A stretch of 64,000 bases of DNA from Polysphondylium violaceum (Eukaryota; Evosea; Eumycetozoa; Dictyosteliales; Dictyosteliaceae), in NCBI GenBank assembly GCA_000277445.1, contig AJWJ01000070.1, positions 1 through 64,000 of the forward strand. Reading direction: 5' to 3'. This document shows positions 49,049-60,400 of the stretch, piece by piece. The translations under genes and the position numbers were made by a program. The notes under the pieces were generated by a model that did not search any database, had not been told where the DNA came from, and was given only the letters and a program-made list of their open reading frames with translations. Each line of letters opens with the position of its first letter. The stretch's first letter is position 1.

Positions 49049-50024
49049 TTATTTTTCGTAAACCCAGGTTTGGTTTCCTTGGTATTCAGCGACTTCACTA
49101 TCTTTGAACCAAAGAGTGATTTCAGCTTTAGCAGAGTCGGTTGAATCTGAACCATGGACTATTTAATTTTTAAAAAAATAGTTTGTTTAGTATATATATA
49201 ACAATAACTTATTCCTATTGAATAAATAAATAATACATACTGATATTTCTTCCAACTTCAATGCAAAGGTCACCTCTGATGGTACCTGGGGTTGATTCAG
49301 CTGGGTTGGTGGCACCGATTAAAGTTCTACCAGTTTTGACAACACCTTTACCTTCCCAAACCATAGCGACAACAGCACCAGAGGAGAAGTAGTTGCAAAG
49401 ACCAGCAAAGAATGGCTTGGTGCTTAAATCAGCATAGTGCTAAACATGGAAAAAGTTAAAATTAGAATCACGTGTGCGCGTGCATATGAAAAATGTCTTT
49501 TTTTTTTTTTTTTTTTTTTCTTCGTAAAATTAAATACTTACTTCTTCAGCTTGAGCTTTGGTTGGGTGGAGGATTTTAATACCAACTAATTTGAAACCTT
49601 TTCTTTCGAAACGGCAGATGATTTCACCGACTAAACCTCTGTTGACACCATCTGGTTTGATGGCAATAAAGGTACGTTCGAATTTGGTACCTGGTACACC
49701 GACTAATGGGGTTTTATCGGCACAGGCGACTAAACCAGTGGTGGCAATAGCAGTGGTGGCAAGGGTGGCACCGAGAACTAATTTTTTGCTAACAGATGGT
49801 TTAACAAAACCAGTGGCAGCTATGATATTATTATTATAATTGAATGAAAATATTTATGTCAATATAAGTATTCATGTACATATGTATTCCGATCAAGCAG
49901 GAAAATAATTTTGTATTTGTTTTATTATACTACTGATATACATACCAGTGGTGAAAGCTCTTTTAGCATAACCAGAGGCAGCAAAAGCTCTTGGGATAGC
50001 ACGGGTGAATAATCTAGAGAACAT
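49049..50024 (-). CDS. ndkM: Mitochondrial nucleoside diphosphate kinase
   Basis: Four exons (49946-50024, 49542-49819, 49241-49439, 49049-49158) give 221 residues. NDP kinase transfers the terminal phosphate between nucleoside tri- and diphosphates. The N terminus is Arg/Ala/Ser-rich without acids ([17 protein letters not shown]), a mitochondrial targeting peptide, followed by a hydrophobic Thr/Ala stretch that may be a membrane anchor. The catalytic domain starts [20 protein letters not shown] and carries the active-site His in [16 protein letters not shown], the splice site falling within it. It ends TWVYEK. GGC-poor but codon-optimised sequence suggests high expression. Each of the four exons joins in frame. 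Confidence 0.95.
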
Positions 50025-50562
50025 TTTAAATATAGTATGAGGAATGATCAAAAAAAAAAAAAAAAACAGGTCTCAAGTATGAGTAAAAAAAGCCTTGATG
50101 ATCACTTTTTGAAAAATAAAAAAAAATAAAATAAAATAGAAAAAAATTATATTAAAATAAATGATTTTGCCCAAAATACTCATTGGGCCCTTTTACAAAG
50201 GCTAACCATACCTCCTTTGTTTGTTTGTATTTTTAATTTTATTTCCATCTTCTATTGTTTGTTGAGAAGAAACATGTATAGAATTTTGATATGTGCTTGT
50301 ACTCGATTAAAACAAGCACATAGCAAAACTCAATGCTTTGTTTTTTATCATTCATAGATGTTTATAAAAAAAGAAAATCTATATCTCACTTTAAAGATAT
50401 GAGTTTTAGGTTTTAAATGTGTCTTAATAACCAATGGGGGCTAGATCAAGTTATAACCAAATCTTTCTCACACCCTATCTCGTGAAAAACGCCCACACTA
50501 AAATTTTTTTATATTTTTTTCATCTCATATTTCTTGAATACAAACAACAACACAAATACAGA
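50025..50562. promoter_or_regulatory. Divergent region ndkM / Gag1-like gene
   Basis: AT-rich, with an A16-type run near 50051, the pair TTTGATATGTGCTTGT and ACAAGCACATAGCAAA (50286-50330) that forms an inverted repeat around the CTCGATTAA centre, and a poly-T run near 50508. No gene is seen. Confidence 0.5.
50290..50326. repeat. Short inverted repeat (hairpin)
   Basis: TATGTGCTTGT at 50290-50300 and ACAAGCACATA at 50314-50324 are exact reverse complements, 13 bp apart. It is probably a cruciform, RNA hairpin or dyad factor site in the divergent promoter. Confidence 0.55.
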
Positions 50563-50946
50563 ATGTCAACAACCAACATAAACAAAGAATCTAATAATAA
50601 TAATAATAGCAATAGTAATGATAATAACAATAATAGCGGTAGTGATGGTGATGTCGATGAAAAATATGTTAATATAGGTATGTGTGTGCTTTTGTCATGC
50701 TAGGGGATGTGTTATTAACCGACATTATATCGATATGTAGGTTATGAAAATTGGAAAAAGATTAATGAAAAGTGGAGAAGTTCAATTCAAGAAAACACAA
50801 CAAACTATGAGACCACCTATAAGTCTGTGGATGGTGTTCAAATGACCAATGAGTTTTTAAATAACAATGGTGCCTTTACAAAGAGAATACCTCTCCCTGA
50901 TTTGGTTTCTATGTTGGTGGAGGAATGGGAGCACGAGGAAAACTAA
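50563..50946 (+). CDS. Small Gag1-like clamp (DUF4050) protein
   Basis: Two exons (50563-50677, 50741-50946) give 106 residues. The first exon is an Asn/Ser-rich tail ending VDEKYVNIG. The second starts YENWKKINEKWRSS and ends IPLPDLVSMLVEEWEHEEN. The pattern (a Trp-containing helix, a Thr/Tyr linker, then IPLxxhVxxLVxxWExE) matches the DUF4050 or Gag1-like clamp domain of plants and fungi, whose role is poorly known. The intron is 63 nt, phase 1. The identification rests on short motifs. Confidence 0.72.
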
Positions 50947-51300
50947 TAGATCTTTATGTTTTAATTATACTATTATTGTTGTTATTTGGTCTTCTCATAA
51001 TAATAGTGTAAACAAATGTATAGCAAACAAAACAATAGCATCCATGACACATATCAAGTATTGGTTGTTTGTAGGATGATGATGGGTGAATCCTATAGGA
51101 TGATGGGTTATAAAGAGAAACATGTACATATTATGTATATTTCAAGTACTATAATATAATAATACTTTTTTTTCTCCAGGGAATGATATTTTATGACTAA
51201 ATAAACACAAATCTTTAAGTACTATTACACCTTTAATCTTGATTACTTTAAATATAAATAGGATTGCAACAAGTATATTGCAATCCTCATTTTATTGGGA

Positions 51301-51337
<37 letters not shown>

Positions 51338-51499
51338 CGTCCTGGTCTATTCATCACTATTGCATTAGTTGAACACAATATTATTATATATATCATAGCA
51401 ACCAATAGATATATAATAATATAGCTATATTTCAAATATATTTATATGAAGCTGTCTCTATAGATATTTAACACATACACATATATATATATTATTTAA
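50947..51499. other. Intergenic between two plus-strand genes
   Basis: 3' flank of the Gag1-like gene, a duplicated GATGATGGGT-type motif near 51077-51110, a T30 run (51308-51337) and TATATATA sequence just before the WDR7 start. No gene is seen. Confidence 0.45.
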
Positions 51500-54400
51500 A
51501 TGAATACAGGTGTATTTTCATCAACAAATTATCTAGGCTCTAGTAATATTTCAAATATGAATCATAGTACATCAACACAATCATTAAATAGTAATAATAG
51601 TGGTAGTAGTAACAATAACAACAATGCCAACAGTAATGGTAAAAATATATTTACAGGTAAAAGCAATGATATACTATTACCTGTAGTACTGTGGTGTGGC
51701 GCACCTGCACATTGGATTACTTCTATCATCATAACACCAGACAAGAAATCAGTCATCACTGGTTCACAATCTGGTCATTTAGCAATATCATCCATATCAC
51801 TCGATCAAGTAAATATCAATGATACAAAGATACTATATGTTCATATATTAATCTATACAATACTATAGGGTAAAGAGAATCAGTTTATACCTAAAATATT
51901 ATCAATTGGACATGAGACAGCAATCACATGTTTAGCATTGGGTGAGTATGAAAGAAAAGAGGTGGTGGTGAGTGCAGGATCAGATGGATCTATGGCAGTG
52001 TGGAACATAACTGATGGATTGTGTTTGTTGTCTACACCACCTCACTTTTTATCTTGTTCACCATCGAGTATGGTTGCATTGTCAAACAAGAAACAGGTGG
52101 CTGTAGTTGGTAAAGGCTCAAATAGTATTTATATAATAGACATACACAATCTGAAAATAGTGTCTACTCTATCAGAACACAAAGATTGGATCACTAGTTT
52201 GTTTGCTTGTACAGTATCCCAAGACTCGATTCCCATTCTCTTGAGTGGTAGTTTAGATGGCACCATTCGATTTTGGTCTTTGAAACCCGGTGAAGAAGAT
52301 ATCCCATTACAAACCTTATGTCTTTATAATAATAATAATAGCAACAACAACAACAGTACAAAAAAGAATCAAGATGACTCACCTCTTTCAATAGAGTTTT
52401 CACCCAACGGTAAATCTTTGTTGGTGGTGTGCAAGAACCATTGGTCGATATTCACCACTCACAATTCACACAAACTATGGTCCATCGATTGTCCCCAGCC
52501 TAGAGGTTGGTTTGGCGGTAGTTTTGTCAACGATAGTTTGGTGTTGGTGTGGACAAGAGAGGGTAGATCCTTTTTATACAAGATTGATCAGACAGATCTA
52601 AAGTCATTTAGTCTCGGTCATCCCATTCCCTTGCCCGGTACATCGCCACTCTGTACAGTAGATTATTCCAAAAGTTTAGGTGGTATATCATCGTCACTAT
52701 CAAAGTCCTATGGATCATTGTCTTCGTCTTTGGCAGGCAACAATGGGCTCGCAATGACATCAACAACACATCAACAACTATTAGACTACACAATCATAAA
52801 CTTTTCATATATATCCGAGGGTGCCAACATACCAACATTGGTCCTCACATTTAGCAATGAGTCCAGTAAAGATAAAGATTTAAACAACAACAACAACATG
52901 GAATCAAATCTAGTTTCACTTAAAATTGGAGCAGCTATGTGTTGGAGTAATGTATTCTTGATTGGGGATCCTTTTGGCAAGGTAAAGATATGGGTTATAC
53001 CAGTAAATTCAATAGACAATATACAATTTCCACCACCCAGTGGAAAGAGAGCACCACTAAGGGATCCTAATCTTGTGGGCACCATATCGGATGCCTGGAG
53101 AAACTGTGAATCTAGGGGAAAGACCAAAGTCACCGCATCGCTTGTATTGGACGACTTGATGTTGTTGATTAGAGGCTACGAAGATGGCAGTATCAGTACA
53201 TCAAAGCTGCCCACCGATCTCTTGACAAAGTTTCACACAAACTCACACAATAGCAAGGTAAACTATTTGATGAGCTCTCATCCGGGCAATTCAAAGAGAC
53301 TGCTCTTTTCTGCATCCAACGACTGCACCATCAAGGTATGGGATCTTGCGTCGTTTAAGCTACTCCACACATTCTCGCATCACACTGGTCCTGTCATGTC
53401 CATCACCCCGCTACCTCATCCCAGAAAGAATACCTTTATCTCGATATCAGAGGACAAGACTATTGGCATGTATAGTATGGAGGACTTGTCGTGTAAACAT
53501 ATGTTTGGCGTGCACCAATCCTCGATTCAAAAGGTCCACTGGAAGAGCGAACAGGGATATCTCCTCGTCGAGACAATCGATGGCTCTGTGTCAATCTGGG
53601 AGATTGGCTCGGGCGAGCTCGAGGGCGTCGTGTATGGACAGATTGCCAAAGACATTCTCGACAACTCAGAGATCCTCTCCAACGACTGGAAGCATCAGAC
53701 CCTCTGTGGCTACGGTTATGGCAACAGCAGCAGCAGCAACTGCAACTTTCTCACCCAATCACTAGTCTACTCGCACAAGAACGATCCTCCCATCCAAACC
53801 ATCTTTTTAAACATCAAGACCATATCTGACGAGATTAGCAGAATCAACGACTCTATCCAAAACAACTACTCTGGCGTGATTGGTGCTGCCGCCAAAAAGG
53901 AGCTCACTCAGCTCGTGTCGATATTCTCATACTTGATACCCTGGGGCATGGACAAAAATCTGGACCCCATGTACAAAAAGGACTTTCAACTGCGTCCTCC
54001 ACAACCCGACTTTACCTTTGGTCTGTTGGGTCATGGTGGAAACATGAGTTTTCTTACACCGCTAGTGTCGGGCACCTCGGGCAAGTTGCAGTGCAGTGAT
54101 ACACTCACCGCACAAACTACCTTGGCTGCAGTGTCGTTGGCGAGAACCATATTAAAGATTGGTGGCGTAGAGAATGTTTGCAGTCAATTGACCACCTTTT
54201 ACTGCGCAATCCTCCCCGACACACTCCAAGGATACGTGTATCCCGACTACTCGTATCTCACCACCTATTGCCAAGACTCGAGCGACGATGTGATGATCTC
54301 TGCTCGATCAATATTTAGAACCTCGATCGAACGTATGCCACAGGCAGCCTTTAAGCAGTTGGTCAATTCCTATGTGGATCTACTAAACACCGAGAATGGT

Positions 54401-55424
54401 CTCAGTCCCTTTGAGAGATCCAGATCCATCATTGTTCTGGCCATCATTGCCTCGAATCGTCCCAACGACTTTAACAACACCTTTTCCTCTCGAGTGGGAC
54501 TTGAGCTCCAAAAAATGATTTACAAGGGCACCGGCAATCTTACCGTGATTGCTGTCGAGTTGATTGGCAAGGGCTTTTCTTTGTGGAAAGACTCGATCAA
54601 AGATACACCAGGCCTCTTGAAATGCATTTTCTCGCTCACGATGCAGGCAGAGCCCCTCGCCAGCACCGCCAAAAACTCGCTCCTCTTGATTGGCTCGGTG
54701 GACCCCCGAAACTTTATCCAAGTGATTGGCGACGAGATTTCCAATGAGAGCACAGGCACCACATCCACCATCAATGCCATTGTCATGGTGGGCTCGCTGA
54801 TCAAAAAGGACCCAGACTCTGTCTTACCCTTTTTGCCCCGTGTCATAGACTCTATTATTAAGAGTTTGGATCCTCACACACCTACACTCAGAGAAGCATG
54901 CCTTCGTCAGACCACTGCCGTACTCCACATTATGGTGAGAAAGTATCCCATGGTGTCTTTTCATCACGACTCTCAGCGTCTAGTGTTGGGCACACTCGAT
55001 GGATTCATTGTAATCTATGACTTGAAAACAGCCACAAGATGGCACAAAATCGAAGCCTATCCCCAATCTTTTATCTCTTGTATAACATTCAATGACAATG
55101 GTAAAGCTCTATCATCCTATTCATCAAAAGAAAATGTCATCAAAATTTGGCAAACCTCTTCCAGTTTCTTTGGTCTTTTGGGTTCTCAATTTAGTTGCAC
55201 TAGAACTATTTCGACTCCATTTGAAAGTTTGTATTATTATTATTCCATATTATTCATACTATAATGATATTAATATTTGTTTATCCAATATAGAAATAAT
55301 TCCAAAAACACCTCAAATCATTCCAAAGATTGAAAATATTAGAATTCAGTGGTCTACACCAAGTAGTTTGATTTTAATGAAAGATGAAAGTAGTTTTTCC
55401 ATTAATATTGATCCAATTAATTAA
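51500..55424 (+). CDS. WDR7 / rabconnectin-3 beta homologue
   Basis: Three exons (51500-51808, 51869-55226, 55294-55424) give 1265 residues. WDR7 pairs with DMXL-type proteins to form rabconnectin-3 (RAVE-like), which assembles the V-ATPase. An Asn/Ser-rich N terminus is followed by WD40 repeats: GAPAHWITSIIITPDKKSV, VSAGSDGSMAVWNITDGLC, LLSGSLDGTIRFWSL, FSASNDCTIKVWDLASFK and VETIDGSVSIWEIGSGE. A helical repeat region comes next, then C-terminal propeller sequence VLGTLDGFIVIYDLKTATRW and KIWQTSSSFFGLLGSQFSC, typical of WDR7. The last intron uses a GTTTGT donor. The central 53.3-54.9 kb is strikingly GC-rich compared with both ends. Confidence 0.92.
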
Positions 55425-55590
55425 AATTGTATTTATTTAATAAACAATGTTATTATTATTATTACTATAGTTAAAAGACATTTGAAAAATGGTCTATTGA
55501 AACCAAATGGTCGACGATTATCTGTATGCTTTTGAAAAAAAAAAAAAAAAAAAAAAAAACGAAAATTTGGTTTTTTTATTTGAATATAAA

Positions 55591-56941
55591 ATGGGAGATA
55601 ATCAAAGTCATAGTCATAGTCACAGTCATGATCACAGTCATGATCATAGTCATAGTCATAGCCACGATCATGGTATGAATAAAAACACTGACGATAATTG
55701 TGAAGAAGATCATTTAAATGAAGAACAGGAAGAACAAAAACACTTTCAATTGATTGTGTCGACTCTATTAAACTATTCGCAATATGGATTGCATTGGGTA
55801 AAGAGAATGCAGGATTTCTATCACTACAAATTAACAGACGAGGAGAAAGAACTCTTGCCAAACTACTTGGTGAAAATGGATGCACTGGCAAAAGCTGTAT
55901 TGATAAATTCTAGATTCTTGAAACTTATCGGCAACGAGCATACACATATATTTGTAAACGATGAAAAGATATCAAATGTGGATAGAGATCAAGTTGGCCA
56001 GATAAAGATTGATTACTTTATGATGGACCAGCTACAGAGTTCCATGCGACAGCTGGTCAGAGAGTGGAGTGCACAGGGTAAAAAAGAAAGAGACCAATCG
56101 TTTGGCCCTATATTAAAGGAGCTGTCGACTCTGTACTCGAGCGTGGCTAAAAAGGATAGGGCAAAGATCAAAGTCTATTGTCCGGGCTCAGGTTTAGCTC
56201 GACTTTGTTTGGAAATTGCCTCTTTGGGGTTTTCGTGTCAGGGCATAGAGTATTCTTATTTAATGTTGATACTTTCAAATTTTATGCTAAATCAGTAAAT
56301 ATAATTATTATTTTTATCATTCATATCTATCATTGGAATACTAATGTAGTAATATTTGTTTGTGTAGATGTAAAAAAGTAAATGAATTTACAATACATCC
56401 TTATATACATCAAAGTGTAAATGTTTTGAGAGATACAGATCAAGTAAGACCTATTCAAATACCCGATGTTTTGGCAGGTGATATGTTGCCTAAATTTCCA
56501 AATCAAGAATTTTCAATGGCTGCTGGCGACTTTACCGAAAATATTATACCAGATTCATTTGATGTCGTGGTCACTTGCTTTTTTATAGATACCGCGAAAA
56601 ACATATTACATTATGTCGATTGTATTTCAAAAATATTAAAAAAGGAGGTTATTGGATTAATTTTGGTAAGTGTGTTTTTCAGTACTATATTGCTATTTAT
56701 TTTTGTTACTAATATCTTTGCCATAAATAAAAACACACAAATAGGACCACTATTATATCATCATGCCAATAAAAGTGATTCAATAGAATTAAGTTATGAA
56801 CAACTCAGACATGTGATTTCTAAAAAAGGATTTACAATTAAAAAAGAAGAATTAAAAGAGGCAGAGTATTCTTCAAACTCTGAATCATTATTAAAATCTG
56901 TTTATAAATGTCAATATTTTCTTGCCGTCAATAATAAATAG
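55591..56941 (+). CDS. Carnosine N-methyltransferase-like (CARNMT1) gene with a frame break
   Basis: Exons 55591-56294, 56368-56665 and 56745-56941 encode a CARNMT1-family enzyme, which uses SAM to methylate carnosine histidine. Conserved parts are HFQLIVSTLLNYSQYGLHW, VYCPGSGLARLCLEIASLGF (SAM site), SCQGIEYSY, IHPYIHQSVNVL, VVVTCFFIDTAKNILHYVD and WINFGPLLYHHANKSDSIEL. The N terminus is a Ser/His/Asp repeat (HSHSHSHDHSHDHSHS) likely to bind metal. To read KKGGYWINFG a one-base backward shift is needed at A-AAA-AAG (56638-56644): the base count gives KKEVIG in the zero frame. With the shift the protein is 399 residues. The ATG at 55507 would add a poly-Lys stretch encoded by a long A run and is not preferred. 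Confidence 0.85.
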
Positions 56942-57414
56942 AAATGTGATATAATATAGTAGTATAGTGTATGAATGCGTTGTGTTTTTACTCTATTCAT
57001 CCACCACCACTCAAAATAATGTGTTTTTTTTTTTACTAAACTAGTATGGAAAATGAAAATCGTGTGTGGTAATGTGTGTGATTTGGAATTTTTTTTAAAT
57101 TCTCCGATTGTATATTTCACCCATCTATTCACCCATCCATCACATATTACCATAAATATTTACAATCTGATATGATTTTTGTAACTATCCATCAGAATAC
57201 AATTACTTTTTAAAGACTATGGAATATTATCCATCCCACATTCAAAAACACCCCATCAATGAAATAAATAATTTAATAACACACACATATACAAAGAGAT
57301 AAATACAAATAAAATACGAAAGGGATAAATTAAAATATCTATCTATTATTGTTACTTGATATTTATATCTAAATATATAAACTATTTATATTTCTATATT
57401 AAATTATTGTAATA
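56942..57414. other. Intergenic between two plus-strand genes
   Basis: AT-rich, with CACCC and CATCC motifs at 57118-57240 and a TATATAAACTATTTATATTT box just before the next ATG. No gene is seen. Confidence 0.45.
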
Positions 57415-60400
57415 ATGAAAAAACTATTATTGTTTTTAAAAAGGAATTTCATTAGTATCGTCATCATATGTTCATTGTTATTTCATATTATTGTCATTCA
57501 TAAATATGCATCATTTAATATCCACAGAGATCAAGATCTAGTCAGTGCTAGACAATCGCAACAGTATTTAAAAAAATCAAACACCAAAGATCAATTGGTT
57601 GGTGGTGTTATTGAAAAGTATTTATACAAGAGTGACAAGTATCTAAGTAATTATTTTGGCAATGGTGAAAAGAGTATAAACTATGGGGACAATACAAACT
57701 TTGAAAAAACTGCTCATTTGGCATCACAACATCCTGCCAGTATCGTAGAGATGGACAGTAATCTTGACACTCTGCCATCGCTTTGCAGTCCCATTGATTT
57801 TGATCAAGTAGAGCAATGTGAGGGTGACAAGTACTATAGTCCCTCGGTTGTCACACCCACCCCTGTGTTGGATGAAAACAAAATGGACTATACATTGAAA
57901 CCAAATTCAGAGCATAGAGCCAAATTTGCCTACCAGCCACAAGATATGACTCAGGAGCCCATCATCACCATTCTCACTCCATTTTACAATGTTGGTCCGG
58001 TTATATTGGAAACTGCAGATGCAATCTTTGGCCAATCTTTACAAAATTTTCAATGGATTCTCGTCAATGATGGATCGCCCAACAAGACATTGGTCGAAAT
58101 GTATTTGGAACCATTCAAAAAGAAATCACTCACCGATCCTCGTATTCTCGTCGTCGATTTACCAAAAAACAAAGGGTTGCCCGGTGCAAGAAACGAAGGT
58201 CTTGTTTTTGCAAAAGGAAAATACCTCATTCCATTGGATCCCGATGATATGATTGAAAACACCTATCTTGAAAAAGCAGTATGGTTTTTAGAAACACATC
58301 CAGAGTACACTCTCACCAACGCTTGGTCTTTGGGTTTTGGCTACAAAGAATATTATTGGAAGAATGGTTTCCAAAATGGTGATATCAATATGAAAGAGAA
58401 TATGATTACTGTTGCTACTGTTATGAGAGTTTGTATCTTTTTTTTGGTGTTTATCTTTATCTTTAAATTGTGCAGCTTGTACTAATATCGTTTTACTCTT
58501 TTATTATAATAGACTAAAGTATTAAAAGAAATTGGAGGATTCGATGCCAATCTTAGAACAGGTATGGAGGATTGGGATTTGTGGATGAGAATGGCAAACA
58601 ATGGTCATTGGGGTCACACTTTACAGGAATTTCACTTTTGGTATAGAGTCAGTCCACCCGGTAAATGGGCATCCATTTACAATGAAACCAAATTCAATGA
58701 GTTTATGGCCAATCAAAAGAAAAAGTATCCTGTTGCTTTTACTCAAGGTGTACCAAAGTTGTCGAGACCAGAGCAAGAAAAGATGGAGTCTGTACAAGAT
58801 GTTATTCCATTTGACAACAAACTAAAGAAATGCAGACCACGTCTATTGCTCTTGATCCCCCACATGGAGGTCGGTGGTGCTGATCAGTTTAATTACAATT
58901 TTGCACAGGGCATGGTTCAAGATGGCTGGGAGATATCCATTGCCACCACCAGAGATGCACCCAACAAATGGTTGCCACAGTTTCTTAGAGTCACACCAGA
59001 TATCTTCATCATGCCTAGATTTTCAAAAGTCACCGATCAAACTAGATTCCTTGCCTATTTGATCAAATCGAGAGGATTTGATGTAGTTTTCCTCAGCAAT
59101 TCAGAGTATGGATATCACTATCTCTCGTATCTTCGTGCCAACGCACCCGGTCCAGCCTATGTTGACTACACTCACTCTGAAACACCAAAATGGAAAAATG
59201 GTGGCTATGCTCGTTACTCTGCCGGTGCCGAGGTCTTGTTGGACAGAGCCATCTTTGCCTCTGAACATCTCCGTCAATACTGTCACAAGATTGGGCACAA
59301 TCCCAACAAAACCGCCACCGTACTCATTGGTATCGACAGCGACAAATACGCTCCCAAGCCCGAAAACAGAGAGTTGGTTAGAAAGGAGTTGGGTTTCCCT
59401 GACAATGTATTGGTCATTGTCTTTGTTGCCAGACTTGAATCAGAAAAGCAACCAGAAGTATTTGCCGAGGTGTTAAAGAGGGTCGACGAGATGGGCTATG
59501 ATTTCCGTGCCATCTCTATTGGTGACGGTTTGTTGTTTGAGGACTTGAACGCCACCATTGTAAAGAACGGCTTGGCTGACAAGGTTAAATTGCTTGGTAA
59601 CATCCCCAACTCGATCGTCAGCAAATATGTCTCCGGATCAGATGTATTCTTTCTTCCATCCAAGGTCGAGGGTATTTCTTTGGCCATCTATGAAGCCATG
59701 TCTCAGGGTGTATGTGCAGTTTCGGCCAAAGTCGGTGGTCAGGCAGAACTTGTCACACCCGATGTCGGCTATCTCGTTATACCCGGCACCCCAACAGAGG
59801 TCGACGAATACACTGAAATTATTGCCGATCTTGCCAGCAATCTCACGCATGTCGCAGACTTGGGTAAAAAGAGCAGAGAAAAGATTCTCAATGGATTCAG
59901 TGTCAAAGATACTCTATTTAGATTAAAGGAAGAGTTTTGCAATGCAGCCATCGTATCTAAATACACCACATCACTGTTCAATAACAAAGTTGTCTCTAAA
60001 CTCTCCAACGAGGTCGCCATCCTCGGATTTGAATATGAGAGAGCCTCTGAGGAACTTTTGCCCATTTGGAACACACTTCAAACGACCATCAAACAATGTG
60101 CACCACCCGCTGTTGTTGTTGGCAAAAAGATTGAGAGAAAACCATCTCCCTATCCCGTTCACCATCCCGAAGAGGTTTTGGAGCATCTCAATATCACCAC
60201 GTTGAGAGTTGTCGATGATATCTTGGAGGAGAAGCAAAAGGTTGACAGAAAGATGAAAATCATTCTCAAGGACTACCAAGACCAATACATCAGAAGAAAT
60301 CCTCGTGTTGCCAACAAAGACTTTAAGGCCAACGATTTCCTTCACCCATTGAATGCCGATGTCGAGACTTGGAACAACATCCTCCCCTACCCCTTTGCTC

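Noticed and set aside
55507-55590. Upstream in-frame ATG of the methyltransferase gene
   Set aside because: It would require translating a run of about 25 A residues into poly-Lys before the His-rich region; the ATG at 55591 is a simpler start. I keep it only as an alternative.
56360-56941. Unspliced reading through 56666-56744 in the methyltransferase gene
   Set aside because: The continuous frame inserts a hydrophobic stretch (VSVFFSTILLFIFVTN) in the middle of a conserved motif and loses GGYWINFG. The segment has good GTAAGT and ATAG borders, so it is treated as an intron.
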